A stretch of DNA of 64,000 nucleotides from Odontesthes bonariensis (taxonomy: Eukaryota > Chordata > Actinopteri > Atheriniformes > Atherinopsidae), in contig NC_134524.1 of assembly GCF_027942865.1 (NCBI RefSeq), positions 6,540,036 through 6,604,035 on the forward strand, written 5' to 3'. Within the stretch, counting starts at the first letter, position 1. Each line of letters begins with the position of its first letter. Position numbers and translations under genes: made by a program. The notes under the pieces were generated by a model. That model searched no databases, was not told the origin of the DNA, and was given only the letters and a program-made list of their open reading frames with translations. Below are positions 11,463 to 36,170 of this stretch, piece after piece.

Positions 11463-12691
11463 TTAAAGGAGAAGTTCACCTCTTACAGCCTCTAAATAAG
11501 GCATTATCTGTCTTTATTTCACCAATACTTTAAGACCAATGAATGAATGAACACGTACTTTTGCACTGTTAGCTCAGAGCTGCCGTGTTGTTGTTATCGG
11601 GGGGCTTATAGGAAGCTTTCTAAGGCTGTGTTCGAAACCGCATACTGCATTCTGCATACTACATACTGATCGATCAGACAGTATGCAGAGCGTTTACCCA
11701 CAATGCATTTCGCTCCTGCCCGAGCCGAAATCAGCCGGCCTGAAGCTGATTTCCCTTAAGCTCTAAACTCTGTAAACTTTAGCAACATTTGAAACATTTT
11801 CAGGCGAGAAAGTAGTCGTTTAGATCCCCAACGTGTTGAAAACCTGACTAAATACCGGCTGTTTACAATTCTGTTCCCACGAATTCGGCGCTACTAAAGC
11901 TAGCCGCAGTGAGCAACGCACTTCCTGTTATTTTCACAAAATAAAATACCCGTTGCCTTTTATCAAAGGGAAAGCCATTACGATACAATTGGTGCTTTTG
12001 TTTTGAAAACAGGAAGTGAACCTACCCTCGTTGTAGCTAGCTTGAAACTGCCGTTTTGACAGGAAATGACGATCGGCGACGTCACGTTACGTTGCATCTT
12101 GGGTAGTTTTAGTATGAGTAGTAACCTCATGATGTATGCTCAACATTTCGGAGAATCTAGTATGCATCCGGGAACTTCTACTCAAACTCAAAAAGTTAGT
12201 AGGAGTAATAGGAGAAGTACACAGCCCGTATTTACTCCGAGCTCTGTGACAGTCGGCTAACTTCCCACAGAGTTTGTTGCTGCTACTTTTGTCCAACATG
12301 GCAGGATATTTATCAGATTTTGACGACGTGGACGACGACTTTGAGTACGATGGACGTCCTTACCGGAGTGAATGAGCTGTGCTGCAGCGGCGCGCGGCGA
12401 TGACGTCATCCCAGTAACAACAACACGGCAGCTCTGACCTAACAGTGCAAAAGTACGCGTTCATTCATTCATTGGTCATAAAGTATTGGTGAAATAAAGA
12501 CAGATAATGCCTTATTTAGAGGCTGTGTTGTCTCTGTTCTCTCCCGTTATATGGATATACGCCGATCTCCAGTGATCTAAATATCTTCCGAAGGACGCCG
12601 ACTTTCACCAAACTGTTATCTGTGAGTAGATGAATGTATTTTATGCCAGAAATAAGGTCCAGATTTAAAAAAAACCAAACTTCTCCTTTAA
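11463..12691. mobile_element. Long TTAA-bounded composite element, copy 1
   Basis: 1229 bp with ends TTAAAGGAGAAGTT and AACTTCTCCTTTAA, each including TTAA (piggyBac-type target). Inverted arms of over 110 bp are recognisable: CAGCCTCTAAATAAGGCATT near 11490 returns reversed near 12505. The centre holds a second element type beginning GGCTGTGTTCGAAACCGCAT at about 11624. Near the right arm is a 25-codon acidic ORF (12298-12375). A related copy is at 27095-28152. Confidence 0.75.
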
Positions 12692-13062
12692 GGTTATATG
12701 TTATTATTTTGTGTGTCACCACTGCATTAGGCTAAATCAGGACTCAGTTCAGGTAATTATAATAAATAAATGATACAATCTGCTGATTCAAAGTTTAATC
12801 AGTCCTTAAACAGCTGCTTACAGTTTCAGTTTGTCAGGTATTTGCAAGTAGAAATATCAGAAAATGGTAAAAAAAAAAAAAAAGAACAGAAAGAAAGAAA
12901 GCGGACATCATCCAATCGAGTTCAATTCAATCATGAAAATGTTTCACAGTTATTATGAAAATGAACTATCCAATTATCTCTGTGTTTTTACCCACTGACT
13001 GGAAATGTTTTAGCAGAAGCATGGATAAAGCAGAGGCAGTAATCTGAGGTTTCATTTTGCTC

Positions 13063-23301
<10,239 letters not shown>

Positions 23302-25045
23302 GCTTCGACAAATACAAACAGTGCACAGCACTCTAACCTGTCTGAACAGGAGTCCTTCTAAAAACTAATGATTCAAGGTGAATACACATGAGTTTTACAG
23401 GGCTGACAGGGAAGCAGGACTCTTCTGGCTGCTCCTTCAGGTGTGGGTGGGATTAGCAGATGTGAAGACACCCATTTTCTATGGTCAGGGAGGGGGGGAA
23501 AGCTGCTCTACGCATGTTCTGTGTGTGTGTGATTGAACCAGGTAGCCTTATTTTTCTGTATCTTTATGTGTGGAAGGAGGCATTTTCATTTAGGCTGACA
23601 TTTAGCTTTAAATGTCTCTACCCGGCTCAATTCTGAGGCTTTTCTCTGTTTATGTGCTTTGTTTTCTGCTGGTTAAACCTCAACAGTTGTGATCTTTTTT
23701 ATAATACCTTGAACACGATTAATACTTTGTGGCCTTTATGAAAACAGACTTTTAAATGTTAATATTAACCCATTAAAACATAGTCTTGAATGTACTGATA
23801 CTAACATCACAGCTGGAATAGTTTATCGTGTTGCAGTAAGTATTTGTTTGGGGCAAAATGTTAGTTTAGTAGGGATAATATGTCAGGTTTACTGGACTTT
23901 GCTTGAATTTCTGTAACACTTTGAGCCAGCATTGACACAAACTGTCCCTGAAATCACAAATTCCTTTGGAAAAGCCCAAGATATTCTTTTAACTTCATCC
24001 AAACTTGTGCATTACGGGAGAGGCCTCGTTTCCATGTAGACAAGCACTTAACTAATCTACATTAGGATAAAACAGCAAAGATGAAGAAAACTTAAATGAA
24101 GCCTGTATGGAGCCCCCTGGTGACATAATTGGGAAAAACGTTTACGAGACAGCCAGTTGCTTCCAGCTAAAAATGGTCTGGGTGAGTTGTTTTTACGTTT
24201 TTAAAAGCTTCAAACTACACTACTACCTCAACATAAATTAAAATAATATTTGAGGAGACTTTATTATTGAGCTTTTTCGAGTTTTATGCGTGTAAAGAGT
24301 GGCACTGAGTGACAGCTTCTTTCCTATTTTTAGCCGTTAGCTTCCGTTGCCTTTAGGCTAAAGGGCGCCATCTTTGATGCTGACGTCCAAAAGCAGTTTA
24401 AAGGTGTGGAAGATCCTTACAACCTCGTTTAAAGAGGTAAACATCTTTATTAAGTACCCGAAACAATCAAATCCGCTCATGCTGGATTGGAATTGGAATT
24501 AAAACACAAGTAAGTGTTGTTCACAGCCTCTGGAGAAGTCCAGGATATTTTAATTAGTTGAAAGTTACTTGTAGTCCTGACAGTTTATTTTACAAGTTAG
24601 GATTTATGTACACAAAACACATGAAGAAGTTAGACTTTGCAATCTATTTTCAGCAGCCATTTTGTCATTAAATGGTGTCACTAATGAAACTAATGAATGT
24701 CCTTTTCTGTGCCTTTAATTAGAGACACCTGTTTAGCTCCTATTTCAGGTGAAAATGTGGCTGCTGCAAAAATAGGGTGGTGTTAATCTTTATGGTCCAG
24801 CCTGTGTTAGTCCTGCTGTGACAAAAGCTGAATTATAGGGCAGCGACGATCAAATTCATGAAGCACATTAGAAAAGATTGCTTCCACTGATATTAAATGT
24901 GATTTTCAGCTCCTGGGGAAATTCATGCCGCTGGGAGGCATCTTTGTCTCTGTCAAACCAGCCTGTAAACTCCACATTTATCTCCGTTTTCATCCCAAAC
25001 ACGACGCTGAAGTTGGCATCTGATTCGTGAATGAAAGGGATGGGC
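23302..25045. other. actr2 5' flank, no gene recognised
   Basis: Nothing recognisable apart from low-level repeats. No TATA box close to the actr2 start. A 65-codon open frame on the minus strand (24868-25062) has protein-like composition but no recognisable motif and no supporting splice sites. Confidence 0.4.
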
Positions 25046-25695
25046 ATAAAGGGCCATTTCACTGCATTTTTTTTGCATTTTGATCACACTAAACAAGGTC
25101 CTGTATGGAAACTACATCACTTAGACTGCTCAAATCTGGATACAATTATTCTAAAGAGGCTGTAGATTCATTAAAACCTTGTTTGGGATTTGTGAAACCT
25201 TTTTCTGATATTTGAAAATGCAGAACAGGGCCATTTCACTGCATTTTTGGTATTCTGATCACCCTAAACTGGGTCCTGTATAGAAACTACATTACTTAGA
25301 CTGCTCAAATCTGGATACAATTATTCTAAAGAGGCTGTAGATTCATTAAAACTTTGTTTGGGATTTGTGAAACCTTTTTCTGATTTGTGAAAATGCAGAA
25401 TATTGCCAGTTTATTTTTCATTTTTTGGCATTCTGATCACCCTAAACTGGGTTTCTGTATGGAAACTACATTACTTACCGTATACTGCTCAAATGTGGAT
25501 ATAATTATTCTAAAGAGGCTGTAGATTAATTAAAACCTTGTTTGGGATTTGTGAAATCTTTTTCTGATTTGTGAAAATGCAGAATAGGGCCATTTTATTT
25601 TTTTATTTTTTGCATTCTGATCACCCTAAACTGGGTCCTGTATAGAAACTACATTACTTGGACTGCTCAAATCTGGATAGAATTATTCTAAAGAG
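25046..25695. repeat. Tandem repeat of about 177 bp, 3.6 units
   Basis: The block GGGCCATTTCACTGCATTTT ... TTCTGATCACCCTAAACTGG ... TCTAAAGAGGCTGTAGATT recurs at about 25051, 25228, 25404 and 25585. Units are around 90% alike. It lies between the actr2 5' end and the six7 3' end. Confidence 0.85.
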
Positions 25696-27094
25696 AACAA
25701 CAAAACTGCAGCATCAACTTTTCAGTGTGTAGAAATAGGAAATGGGACATAATAATGTCATAAATAACAACAGCTGATCATCTTTGCTGTGATTTTAGTA
25801 TTTAAATACCAGGCAGAGAATCATACAATTGTAACAAAAATATTGAAAACTGTATTAAGTGAAGATAATTAGATAGAATCGCATTAGATTAGGCGAGCAG
25901 TCGTGACACATTGTGGTTTCCCAGTCTTACCTTAGGTTTCAGTTGTGAATTAAAGTTCAACTTTCCATACAAATAAGCAGAAAATGTAGCCTCCTGTGTT
26001 TAAAAGTGATATATCAGTTAAAAGAACACATTTTAATTGGTTGGGAATGCACCGTAGGACCATTGCACTACACAAAGAGTCAGAACAACTGGATAAAAAT
26101 AGGCTCATTTATTTACATCAAACATTTACAAAATACACATTCTCACTGAAATGCAGAAATGTGTCATGAGAAATGGTCGCTGTAAGAAAGACGTCAGACG
26201 GTAGGCCTTTGAAAGTGTCGTTGACATGAGGACGTATCGTCTCCGTCTACATCTCACTGTTTTCAAATGCAGTAGGCACAATGAGTGAAGAACCGGTGAG
26301 TGCTTTACATTCTTCCTGATTCGTCCTTTCTGTGTCAGCTCCTGCAGGAATAAGAGCAGCCCAGGAGCGTTCCCAACAGCCCAGCATGTTCCAGTCAGTA
26401 ACAACAAGGAGACGTGAACAGGTAAAACGACCCTGAACAAAACGGTTTGTACTTTAAGCAGCATGTTCGCAGCGTCGATCACATACAGTCGACTTTGTGT
26501 GACTCATTGTTGCCTTGTAGAGATGCCCTTCGTTCCATTTAAGGCGGTGAAATGAGTTGAGTTGGTTTCTGATTATGTTTACATGCACATTAGAACCTCA
26601 GCAAACCTCAGAGTTTGTGTACAAAAACCTTCATTTCTGACCTGGTTTGGGTGGATTTTATAGCACCCAACCAGATAAAAGTCCAATTAATAATGTGCAT
26701 GTTAACATATTTGCATAAAATAATAGGCATTTTCTATCGTGCTCTTGGTATTCCAACACAAATGTAGCTTTCATATAAACTATTACAAAATTATCTATAT
26801 CAAAACGTTTCCTGAAACCAGTATAAAACCTTAGAATATTAACATTCACATCAGCTAAAGACCATTGGCATAATTTCTATAAATACTTAGCCTGAGACTT
26901 GGAAAAACACTGTTTTTTTTTTTGTTTTTTTTTAAATACCTGTGGATGTTTACCATTCTAAAGTGCTGAGTCATGGTCAGCAGGACACTAATTTATAACA
27001 ATGAAGCTCATGTGCCATGGTGCTTTTATAAGTGCATATCTTTCCTTTGCGTGTCTTTCTCCTGCCCACAGCCACACTGGAAGTTCACAAGTCT

Positions 27095-28152
27095 TTAAAG
27101 GAGAAGTTCGCTTTTTTTTTTTTTTTAAACCTGAACCTTATTTCTGGCATAAAATACGTTCATCTACTCACCGATAACAGTTTGGTGAAAGTCGGCGTCC
27201 TTCGGAAGATATTTAGATCACTGGAGATCCGCGTATTTCCATATAACGGGAGAGAACAGAGACAATACAGCCTCTAAATAAGGCATTATCTGTCTTTATT
27301 TCACCAATACTTTAAGACCAATGAATGAATGAACGCGTACTATTACACTGTTAGCTCAGAGCTGCCGTGTTGTTGTTATCGGCTTATAGGAAGCTCTCTA
27401 AGGCTGTGTTTGAAACCACATACTACATACTACATACTTGCAAACTGCATACTTCCATTCTGCATACTGCATCAGATCAGACAGTATGCAGAGCGTTTAC
27501 CCAGAATGCATTTCGCTCCTGCCCGAGCCGAAATCAGCCGGCCTGAAGCTGATTTTGCTTAAGCTCTAAACTCTGTAAACTTTAGCAACATTTGAAACAT
27601 TTTCAGGCGAGAAAGTAGTCGTTTAGATCCCCAACGTGTTGAAAATCTGACAAAATACCGGCTGTTTACTATTCTGTTCCCACGAATTCGGCGCTACTAA
27701 AGCTAGCCGCAGTGAGCAACGCACTTCCGGTTATTTTCACTAAATAAAATACCCGTTGCCTTTTATCACAGGGAAAGCCATTACCATACAATTGGTGCTT
27801 TTGTTTTGAAAACAGGAAGTGAACCTACCCTCGTTGTAGCTAGCTTGAAACTGCCGTTTTGACAGGAAATGACAATCGGCGACGTCACGTTACGTTGCAT
27901 CTTGGGTAGTTTGAGTATGAGTAGTAACCTCATGATGCATACCCAACATTTCAGAGAATCTAGTATGCATCCGGGAACTTCTCGCTTACTCAAACTCACA
28001 TACTAACTCAAAAAGTTAGTATGAGTAGTAGGAGAAGTATGCGGCACAGCTTATTTATCCGAAGGATCGGACTGTTATCGGTGAGTAGACGAACGTATTT
28101 TATGCCAGAGATAATGTCCAGGTTTAAAAAAAAACCTGAACTGCCTCTTTAA
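27095..28152. mobile_element. Long TTAA-bounded composite element, copy 2, ending next to six7
   Basis: 1058 bp. The ends TTAAAGGAGAAGTTCG and AACTGCCTCTTTAA include TTAA. The left arm keeps the full terminal segment (TTTCTGGCATAAAATACGTT, then CAGTTTGGTGAAAGTCGGCG) that copy 1 (11463-12691) has only at its right arm. The centre matches the GGCTGTGTTTGAAACC-type element of copy 1. Its right end lies 59 bp from the six7 stop codon. Confidence 0.75.
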
Positions 28153-28210
28153 TATACGTCTGTGTCTGAGGGAGCGAAGCGCTGCCCGCTAAAAGAATCC
28201 ATCCATCATC

Positions 28211-30182
<1,972 letters not shown>

Positions 30183-30399
30183 GCCGCGTCAGACGTTTTT
30201 ATCCGCGCGTAAACTCCGTGCGCTCGCTGCCTTTTTGGAGACGCCGCAAGTTTATTGACACTCGCAGCATCTATCTGCCGCCTCTCTTATGTAACTAAGC
30301 CTTTCCTGGTACTCGGGACAAATGCTCCAGGGACGCCGGTGGCGGTTCTACGAATAGAAGAGCAGAGACAAATGTAGAAAGAGGACAAGGAGTCGCCAG

Positions 30400-30407
30400 T
30401 ATTTATA
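30400..30407 (-). promoter_or_regulatory. TATA-like box upstream of six7
   Basis: On the minus strand the sequence reads GCTATAAATACTGG, with TATAAATA at 30400-30407, 218 bp before the first ATG (30182). A start of transcription about 25-30 bp downstream would give a 5' UTR near 190 nt. No experimental support; judged from motif and position only. Confidence 0.45.
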
Positions 30408-31609
30408 GCAAGATACAATTAGCATCTCCATGGTTGTTTTGAGAAGGATTATAAGTCCCGGCCATTAGCCTCTTAGTGGGGGGTAGTATGTACAGAGGTG
30501 CCTGGCTGATCAGCTTGTTTGGCTTAGCCTGAGGATACACTGACTGTCGGGATGAGTGCAGTGAGCAAACAAGTGGGGATAGGTTATTTAAAAGGTCGGA
30601 TCTTGAGGGGATGGAGCTCGGCATTAGGAGCAGATGATCTGCAGGAGCAAATGGACAGAAGAGCCGTGCGATACAGCCTGGAGAGGAGGCTAAAATCCCC
30701 CAAAATAACCTGCTCCTCTACCTTTTGGTTTGTTGGTTTCCAACCTAAAAAAAGCAACTGTTAACGCGGCGAAATGCAGTGGTGCAAACAGGAATCCCAT
30801 TCACGTAGACATTTGGCCCAGAGTACATGTCGGGACACAAAGCTGCAGCGATCCCCCACCAGCTAATACCCATGTAATTAAAACAGACACGGGTTGCACA
30901 TAGGCTATCCCCTGTGACCTCTTGCCAGGCCAAAACATAATAAAAATCCCCCAGGACATCTATACGCACAGCGGAGCAAGTGAGGACACGGAATTAATGA
31001 TCTGCAAACAGGTTCAATCCTTCTGATCTCAGCAGCTCATTAATCGCTCTTAGAGCAATTTTCTTATTAATCAGACTAAGAATCCTGTTAGCGTCTGTCA
31101 GCCTCTCATCAGACACGTTACACTTAATGTGTGTAAAGTGGCCTCGAGGGAAAAAAAATATGTTTCCAGCAACAGTAGGACGGTTAGAGTTAAGAAGTTA
31201 CATTTGTTCCAAGGCAGAAACTCCTGCAGCCAGACAAAGATTAGTCCCTGGACTGAACGCAGCTTTGCATAAAGGTTGCAGTCGGGTGAAGACTCGTCTG
31301 GTGTGAAATAAGGTGAAGAGGCCGGAAATCCTTCCAACAAATCTGTCTAGAATAGAGATATGAGCTGCCAGACAACGAGGGGCTTATTATGGATGCCAGG
31401 GTCCCCAACTCGTTCTGGGATGATATTTAAATTCAAATGCTTATTCTCACATATCAAATTCATGAGCAGATTAAATGTAAGATGAGTTGTTGGTGTGTGG
31501 AACTGATACGTTTTGTTCCATTAAGCGTCGAGTCGTTCCTGTCGTCTGTCAGTTAGACTTTTACCCACAAACCAGTTGCATTTTTGACTTTTAAAGGTTC
31601 ACTCAAGTT
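30408..31609. other. six7 upstream region, no gene
   Basis: No coding region or clear transposon. At about 31030-31085 there is an AT-rich stretch with repeated TTAATC/TAATC-type homeodomain cores (CTCATTAATCGC, TTATTAATCAGAC). It is a candidate cis-regulatory segment for six7, by inference only. Confidence 0.3.
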
Positions 31610-32732
31610 ATTTTTATTTATTTATTTTTTATTATTATTTTTTTTTAATGGATAGGAAAGTTCAGAGCAAGGAAGCAGGGGGCAGAGAGAGGGGGAACGA
31701 CATGCAGCATAGGGCCGTCCAATGCGGGACTCAAACCAGGCTTTTATTTTGTAAAAGTCTGTTGCTTACAGGTTTTTATTTTGTAAAAGTCTGTTGCTCA
31801 CAGGCTTTTATTTTGTAAAAGTCTGTTGCTTACAGGCTTTTATTTTGTAAAAGTCTGTTGCTTACAGGCTTTTATTTTGTAAAAGTCTGTTGCTCACAGG
31901 CTTTTATTTTGTAAAAGTCTGTTGCTCACAGGCTTTTATTTAGTAAAAGTCTGTTGCTCACAGGCTTTTATTTAGTAAAAGTCTGTTGCTCACAGGCTTT
32001 TATTTTGTAAAAGTCTGTTGCTTACAGGCTTTTATTTTGTAAAAGTCTGTTGCTCACAGGCTTTTATTTTGTAAAAGTCTGTTGCTTACAGGCTTTTATT
32101 TTGTAAAAGTCTGTTGCTTACAGGCTTTTATTTTGTAAAAGTCTGTTGCTCACAGGCTTTTATTTGGTAAAAGTCTGTTGCTCACAGGCTTTTATTTTGT
32201 AAAAGTCTGTTGCTCACAGGCTTTTATTTTGTAAAAGTCTGTTGCTGTCTGCTGTGGAACAGGAAAAGAAAGTAATCGGCGGATCCACCAAACCTGGAGA
32301 AGGGTACGGAACTTTTACTCGGCCGTTTTCATTTTAAAGTTCTTCCAGACGGCGGAGTCGACAGAACCAAAGTCATCTGTAAACACTGCCAAGTTGAATT
32401 GTCTTCTCAGCGTAGTAGTTCCAGTCTAAAATATCACTTAAAGGCAAAACACACAACTGATAGCAGCAAGTCATTCAAGGAAACAGACAGTGGAGCGAGG
32501 CTTCTACATAAAAACTACAGAAAGATGCTGATGTTAAAAGTGTGTTTGCACAACAAATGTTATGGCACTTTCATTCATATGGCAGCACATTTAAAATAAA
32601 ACTAAATGCTAAAAGCTATACACGACTTTTGGATTCATTTTGGGATTTTGCGTGCAAATGCGATTAATCGTGATTAATCAGGGAAATCATGCGATTAATT
32701 AGATTAAACATTTGAATCGTTACCCAGCCCTA
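31610..32732 (+). mobile_element. hAT-like element with BED zinc-finger ORF, copy 3 (start codon lost)
   Basis: The right end ACCCAGCCCTA (32732) matches the family terminus; the left end is missing or replaced by a SINE-like stretch (about 31670-31740) also found in copy 1. It holds 16 units of the 32-bp repeat (about 31740-32250) and the same ORF as the copies at 4404 and 14862. Here the initiating ATG is CTG (AACCTGGAGAAGG at about 32292), so the frame opens only from internal codons. The zinc-finger residues are kept. Confidence 0.75.
31740..32250. repeat. 32-bp hairpin-forming tandem repeat, 16 units
   Basis: Units CTTTTATTTTGTAAAAGTCT + GTTGCTCACAGG with C/T alternation (CTCACAGG or CTTACAGG). 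It is the same repeat as 14915-15355 in the opposite orientation, longer than in either other copy. Confidence 0.9.
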
Positions 32733-34575
32733 AAAAAATGATCTATTTTTCAATTATTTCCATAACGGCTTATATCAGCTGCACAGCAAACTTCAGAAAA
32801 TAAATGAGATTGAATTAATTCTTTCTAAAGTTGATTTATCAGGTTCTTTATTCTGCTAATCCTTTCAGGAGCGGTCTGGGTGTTCCTGCAGAGTTCAGGG
32901 TGCAGGAAGCGTATAGAATTACTCTATAATCATCTGATACTTGTTAGATCCTAAATCTAGATTAGAATACCAGGTGGGGTTGGTGGTCTGATGGAAAGAG
33001 GGTCAGTCGCACACAGAAGGGGAGAAATGAGCTCAGGGAAGATCATTCTCGCTGTTAATCTAACCCTTCCAAGTTTTACACACTTAGCAACGCCGCACGT
33101 ACACACACATCCGCCCACATTTGCACAAACACTTACCTTCATTTCAAGAAATCCCCCTTCCCCAATCTGTTTCACACTTTTGAGAGCAGACTGAACCAAA
33201 ATCTGATTAAGCACGCCCAAGCTGTTAGAACAGGATGAATAATGATAAGATGAGCAGATGATGTAGGGGTGTCTTCAGCATATAGGTTGTAAAACAGAAA
33301 TGACTGACGTCCGAGCATGCTTTTGCCACTTTTATATGAGCATATATCTTCACCGTGTGGACACTTAGGTCTGCATTTTGCTAATTTATAAAGACTTTAT
33401 GATGCAAATGTAACTCTGAACATGAGGGGCGTCCTTTTTTAGGTAGATTTATGCAAAATTAGAAGTTTTTTTTATACTTTTTTATTGTTTTTTTTAGTTT
33501 TACGAATGCAAACATTAGAAAAACAAAAAGGTCCCACCCCAAACTAACAGGAAGCGCTGTAATATATATATCTCTACATATATATATCTCCATGCATACA
33601 CAAATAAAATGAGCACGATGACAGGCAAGTGAACAGCATGTATGAAATAAATAGAATAAAAAGCAGTCGGGCCTTCTCTTCCAGGGCCTGATGATGAGTT
33701 CTAGTTTCTGTAAGAAGGAATAAAAAGGTTCCCAGATCTTTCAAAACTCGTCTGATTTGCGGTTAAAGTCACGAGTCAACTTCTCCAGAGGAATAAGAGC
33801 AGAAATCTGTGTTATCCACATGTCGACTGCAGGGACTGCCTCAGCAAAATGCTTTTTTTTTTTTAGCCAGAAATGAAAGAATTATCAACAGATTTGGTTT
33901 CCGTGGCAAAGAGATGGTCTGGGGTATGACTGAGGAGACGGAAAGAAGAAGTAACCCCCAAAACAAGTGAATAAATGTGCCTTTTATCATGAATTTTACA
34001 TTTATAACAAAGGTTAGAGGTTCTCTGGAGGCCAACAGGTGTGTTATAGCTTCTAAAAACAAAGCTACAGATCTTGTTGAAGTGCTAATCTTTAATAATT
34101 AACAACAGTATATTTCAGATCCCGATTTATTTTTTTTTCAAACCCCAAATGAGGTAAAGTGGGGAGCAATTTAGATCTAGGAATGAGATGGAAATGAATG
34201 ATGCTGGTATTTAACAAAAGGTGATGTCAACAGGTAATCGTAATGAGGATTTGGTTCAAAAGCAGCATCTGTTACAGAGGATAAGTGTCTGAGGAGATGG
34301 GATCAGCAGAGCAGCTCTGCTTTGTCAACACGAGCACAAAAACTGCGTTCAGCTCTTCCTGCACACAGAGCCGCTCCTCTAAAGGAAGAACGAGGTCGCA
34401 GAAATGATCACCGAGCTCGACATTTTCATGGAGCCTGCTCAGTATTTCGTTAATATTCCCGATAAAGTCTAATTTACGGTAACCGTTGATGCTTCTGATA
34501 ACGGCAGTCATGCGTAAGGGCTGAGGAAGACCTCTGTGATGACACTTAAAAGAGAAAATTAACGTTTTCTGGAAC
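32733..34575. other. Gene-free stretch
   Basis: AT-rich, with short poly-A/T runs and a small TATATA-rich island near 33560-33590. A 108-codon open frame on the minus strand (34272-34598) has protein-like composition but no recognisable domain. Confidence 0.3.
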
Positions 34576-35030
34576 TCTCTACCAGTGTAGAGCACCAAAT
34601 TACAAACGAAGGGCGCCTCAAGTCACAAATCCGATTAACTAAACTCCAAATTAGTCCCAATTCAATTAAAAAGACAAAAAAACAGATATTACAAACTTTA
34701 AAAAGCAGCTAAAAACACATCTATACACCCTCGCCTTCTACTAGTTTTATAAATTCTATTATTATTATTATTATTATTACTATTTATAAATTACATTTAT
34801 TGTTTCTCGATTTTATTGGTAAATTTTTCTATTTTAGTACTTTATCTTTAATTTATATCCATTTCCTCCTCACTCTATCCCCCCCCCTGAGTAACATGTT
34901 CTATTGTACTCTATTTTGTTATACTTGTAACTATTTTACTTTATTTACTTTGTATATTGATCTTATTTGTAAAGCACTTTGAGCTACATTTTGTGTATGA
35001 AAGGTGCTATATAAATAAATAATTATTATT
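34576..35030. repeat. Non-LTR retrotransposon fragments
   Basis: The segment CACCAAATTACAAACGAAGG ... CAATTCAATTAAAAAGAC matches the one at 35815-35900. It is followed by an (ATT)n run and an L2-like 3' end (TTGTAAAGCACTTTGAGCTA ... GTGCTATATAAATAAATAAT). Confidence 0.55.
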
Positions 35031-35794
35031 ATTCTTTCTTGTTCCTCGAGCTTCCATCGAGCCGTTTAAGAACCCTCCAACTTATTCCTTCTGTACATCT
35101 GTGGGACAGTTTCCTCTGCAGGCTGCAGATAAAACAGGATGTGCTGCTGATGCACGTTTTGGCTGCTGCTTTATGATCCGATCGTTTCCGCTTTAACTCT
35201 GCAGGCCGATTGCTCTGAACGAACCGTTGTTGATCCGCCGATGTCTGTTTCATTGTGGTGCAAGTGACTATTTATATGCAAATGACTAATTAGGGGAGTG
35301 TGTATCCATTCATGGTTTTTAGAGTCTGTCGACACATTGCTTGTGTACATTTCTGCCGCTGTTTTAGTCTCGAATCCACACTCAGGTGAGGGTATTTCAG
35401 TGCATAAACAGGCCCAAAGCGTGACACCCGGCATTTTCTATCCCTCAGACTGCACTGAATAAGGAAGCACATTAATCAGGGATCACTTCTGATTATTTTT
35501 CTTTTTGTTTGTTTTAAGTACAAGCCATTTATTTGGTGTATTTACAAAATTCTAACATACATTTTGAGTGTCAAAATTGTCAAAATTTGATTCTCAGTAG
35601 CTTTCTATAAATGGAAGTTCAAAGCCTAAATAATATTGATATTTCATATTCTGGATTTGTCAGCAAATTCTACAAACTAGAAAGGGCCATGCAAATGATT
35701 TTTAACAATAACCAGCAGCAGAAGACACAAACTGAATATGGACGGATTGGTAACTTCTGATATTTAACAACACTCACAGATTCAATTAATTTCA

Positions 35795-36170
35795 GTTCAG
35801 TTTTATTTATTTGGCACCAAATTACAAACAAAGGGCGTCTCAAGACACACATCCGATTAATTAAACTCCAAATTAGTCCCAATTCAATTAAAAAGACAAT
35901 TAAAAATCGCTAAGGAAACGAAGAGATCACATCTAAACTTCTCTTTTATCCAATCTGCAGATTGAAAAAACTCCCTTTTAACAGGAAGAAACCTCCATCA
36001 GAGCCAGGAAGAGAGAGACAACAATGATGTCACGTGTTCATGGAGAGGTGCATCATGGGAGGAGTTTATCAAAAAAGAAAGTTTTAAGCTTAATCTCAAA
36101 GGTAGAGAAGGTGTCTTTCACCAAAACGTTACTGTGAAAACAGAAGCTGCATAATAACCTTTATTAACCT
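35795..36170 (-). repeat. Fish non-LTR retrotransposon 3' fragment
   Basis: Contains TTTAACAGGAAGAAACCTCC followed by ATCAGAGCCAGGAAG, a hallmark of a very common fish LINE/RTE-type repeat, and starts with CAGTTCAGTTTTATTTATTT. Confidence 0.6.

Noticed and set aside
34272-34598. 108-codon minus-strand frame with normal amino-acid composition
   Set aside because: No recognised domain, no convincing splice partners, and it overlaps a retrotransposon fragment at one end. Kept only as a note.
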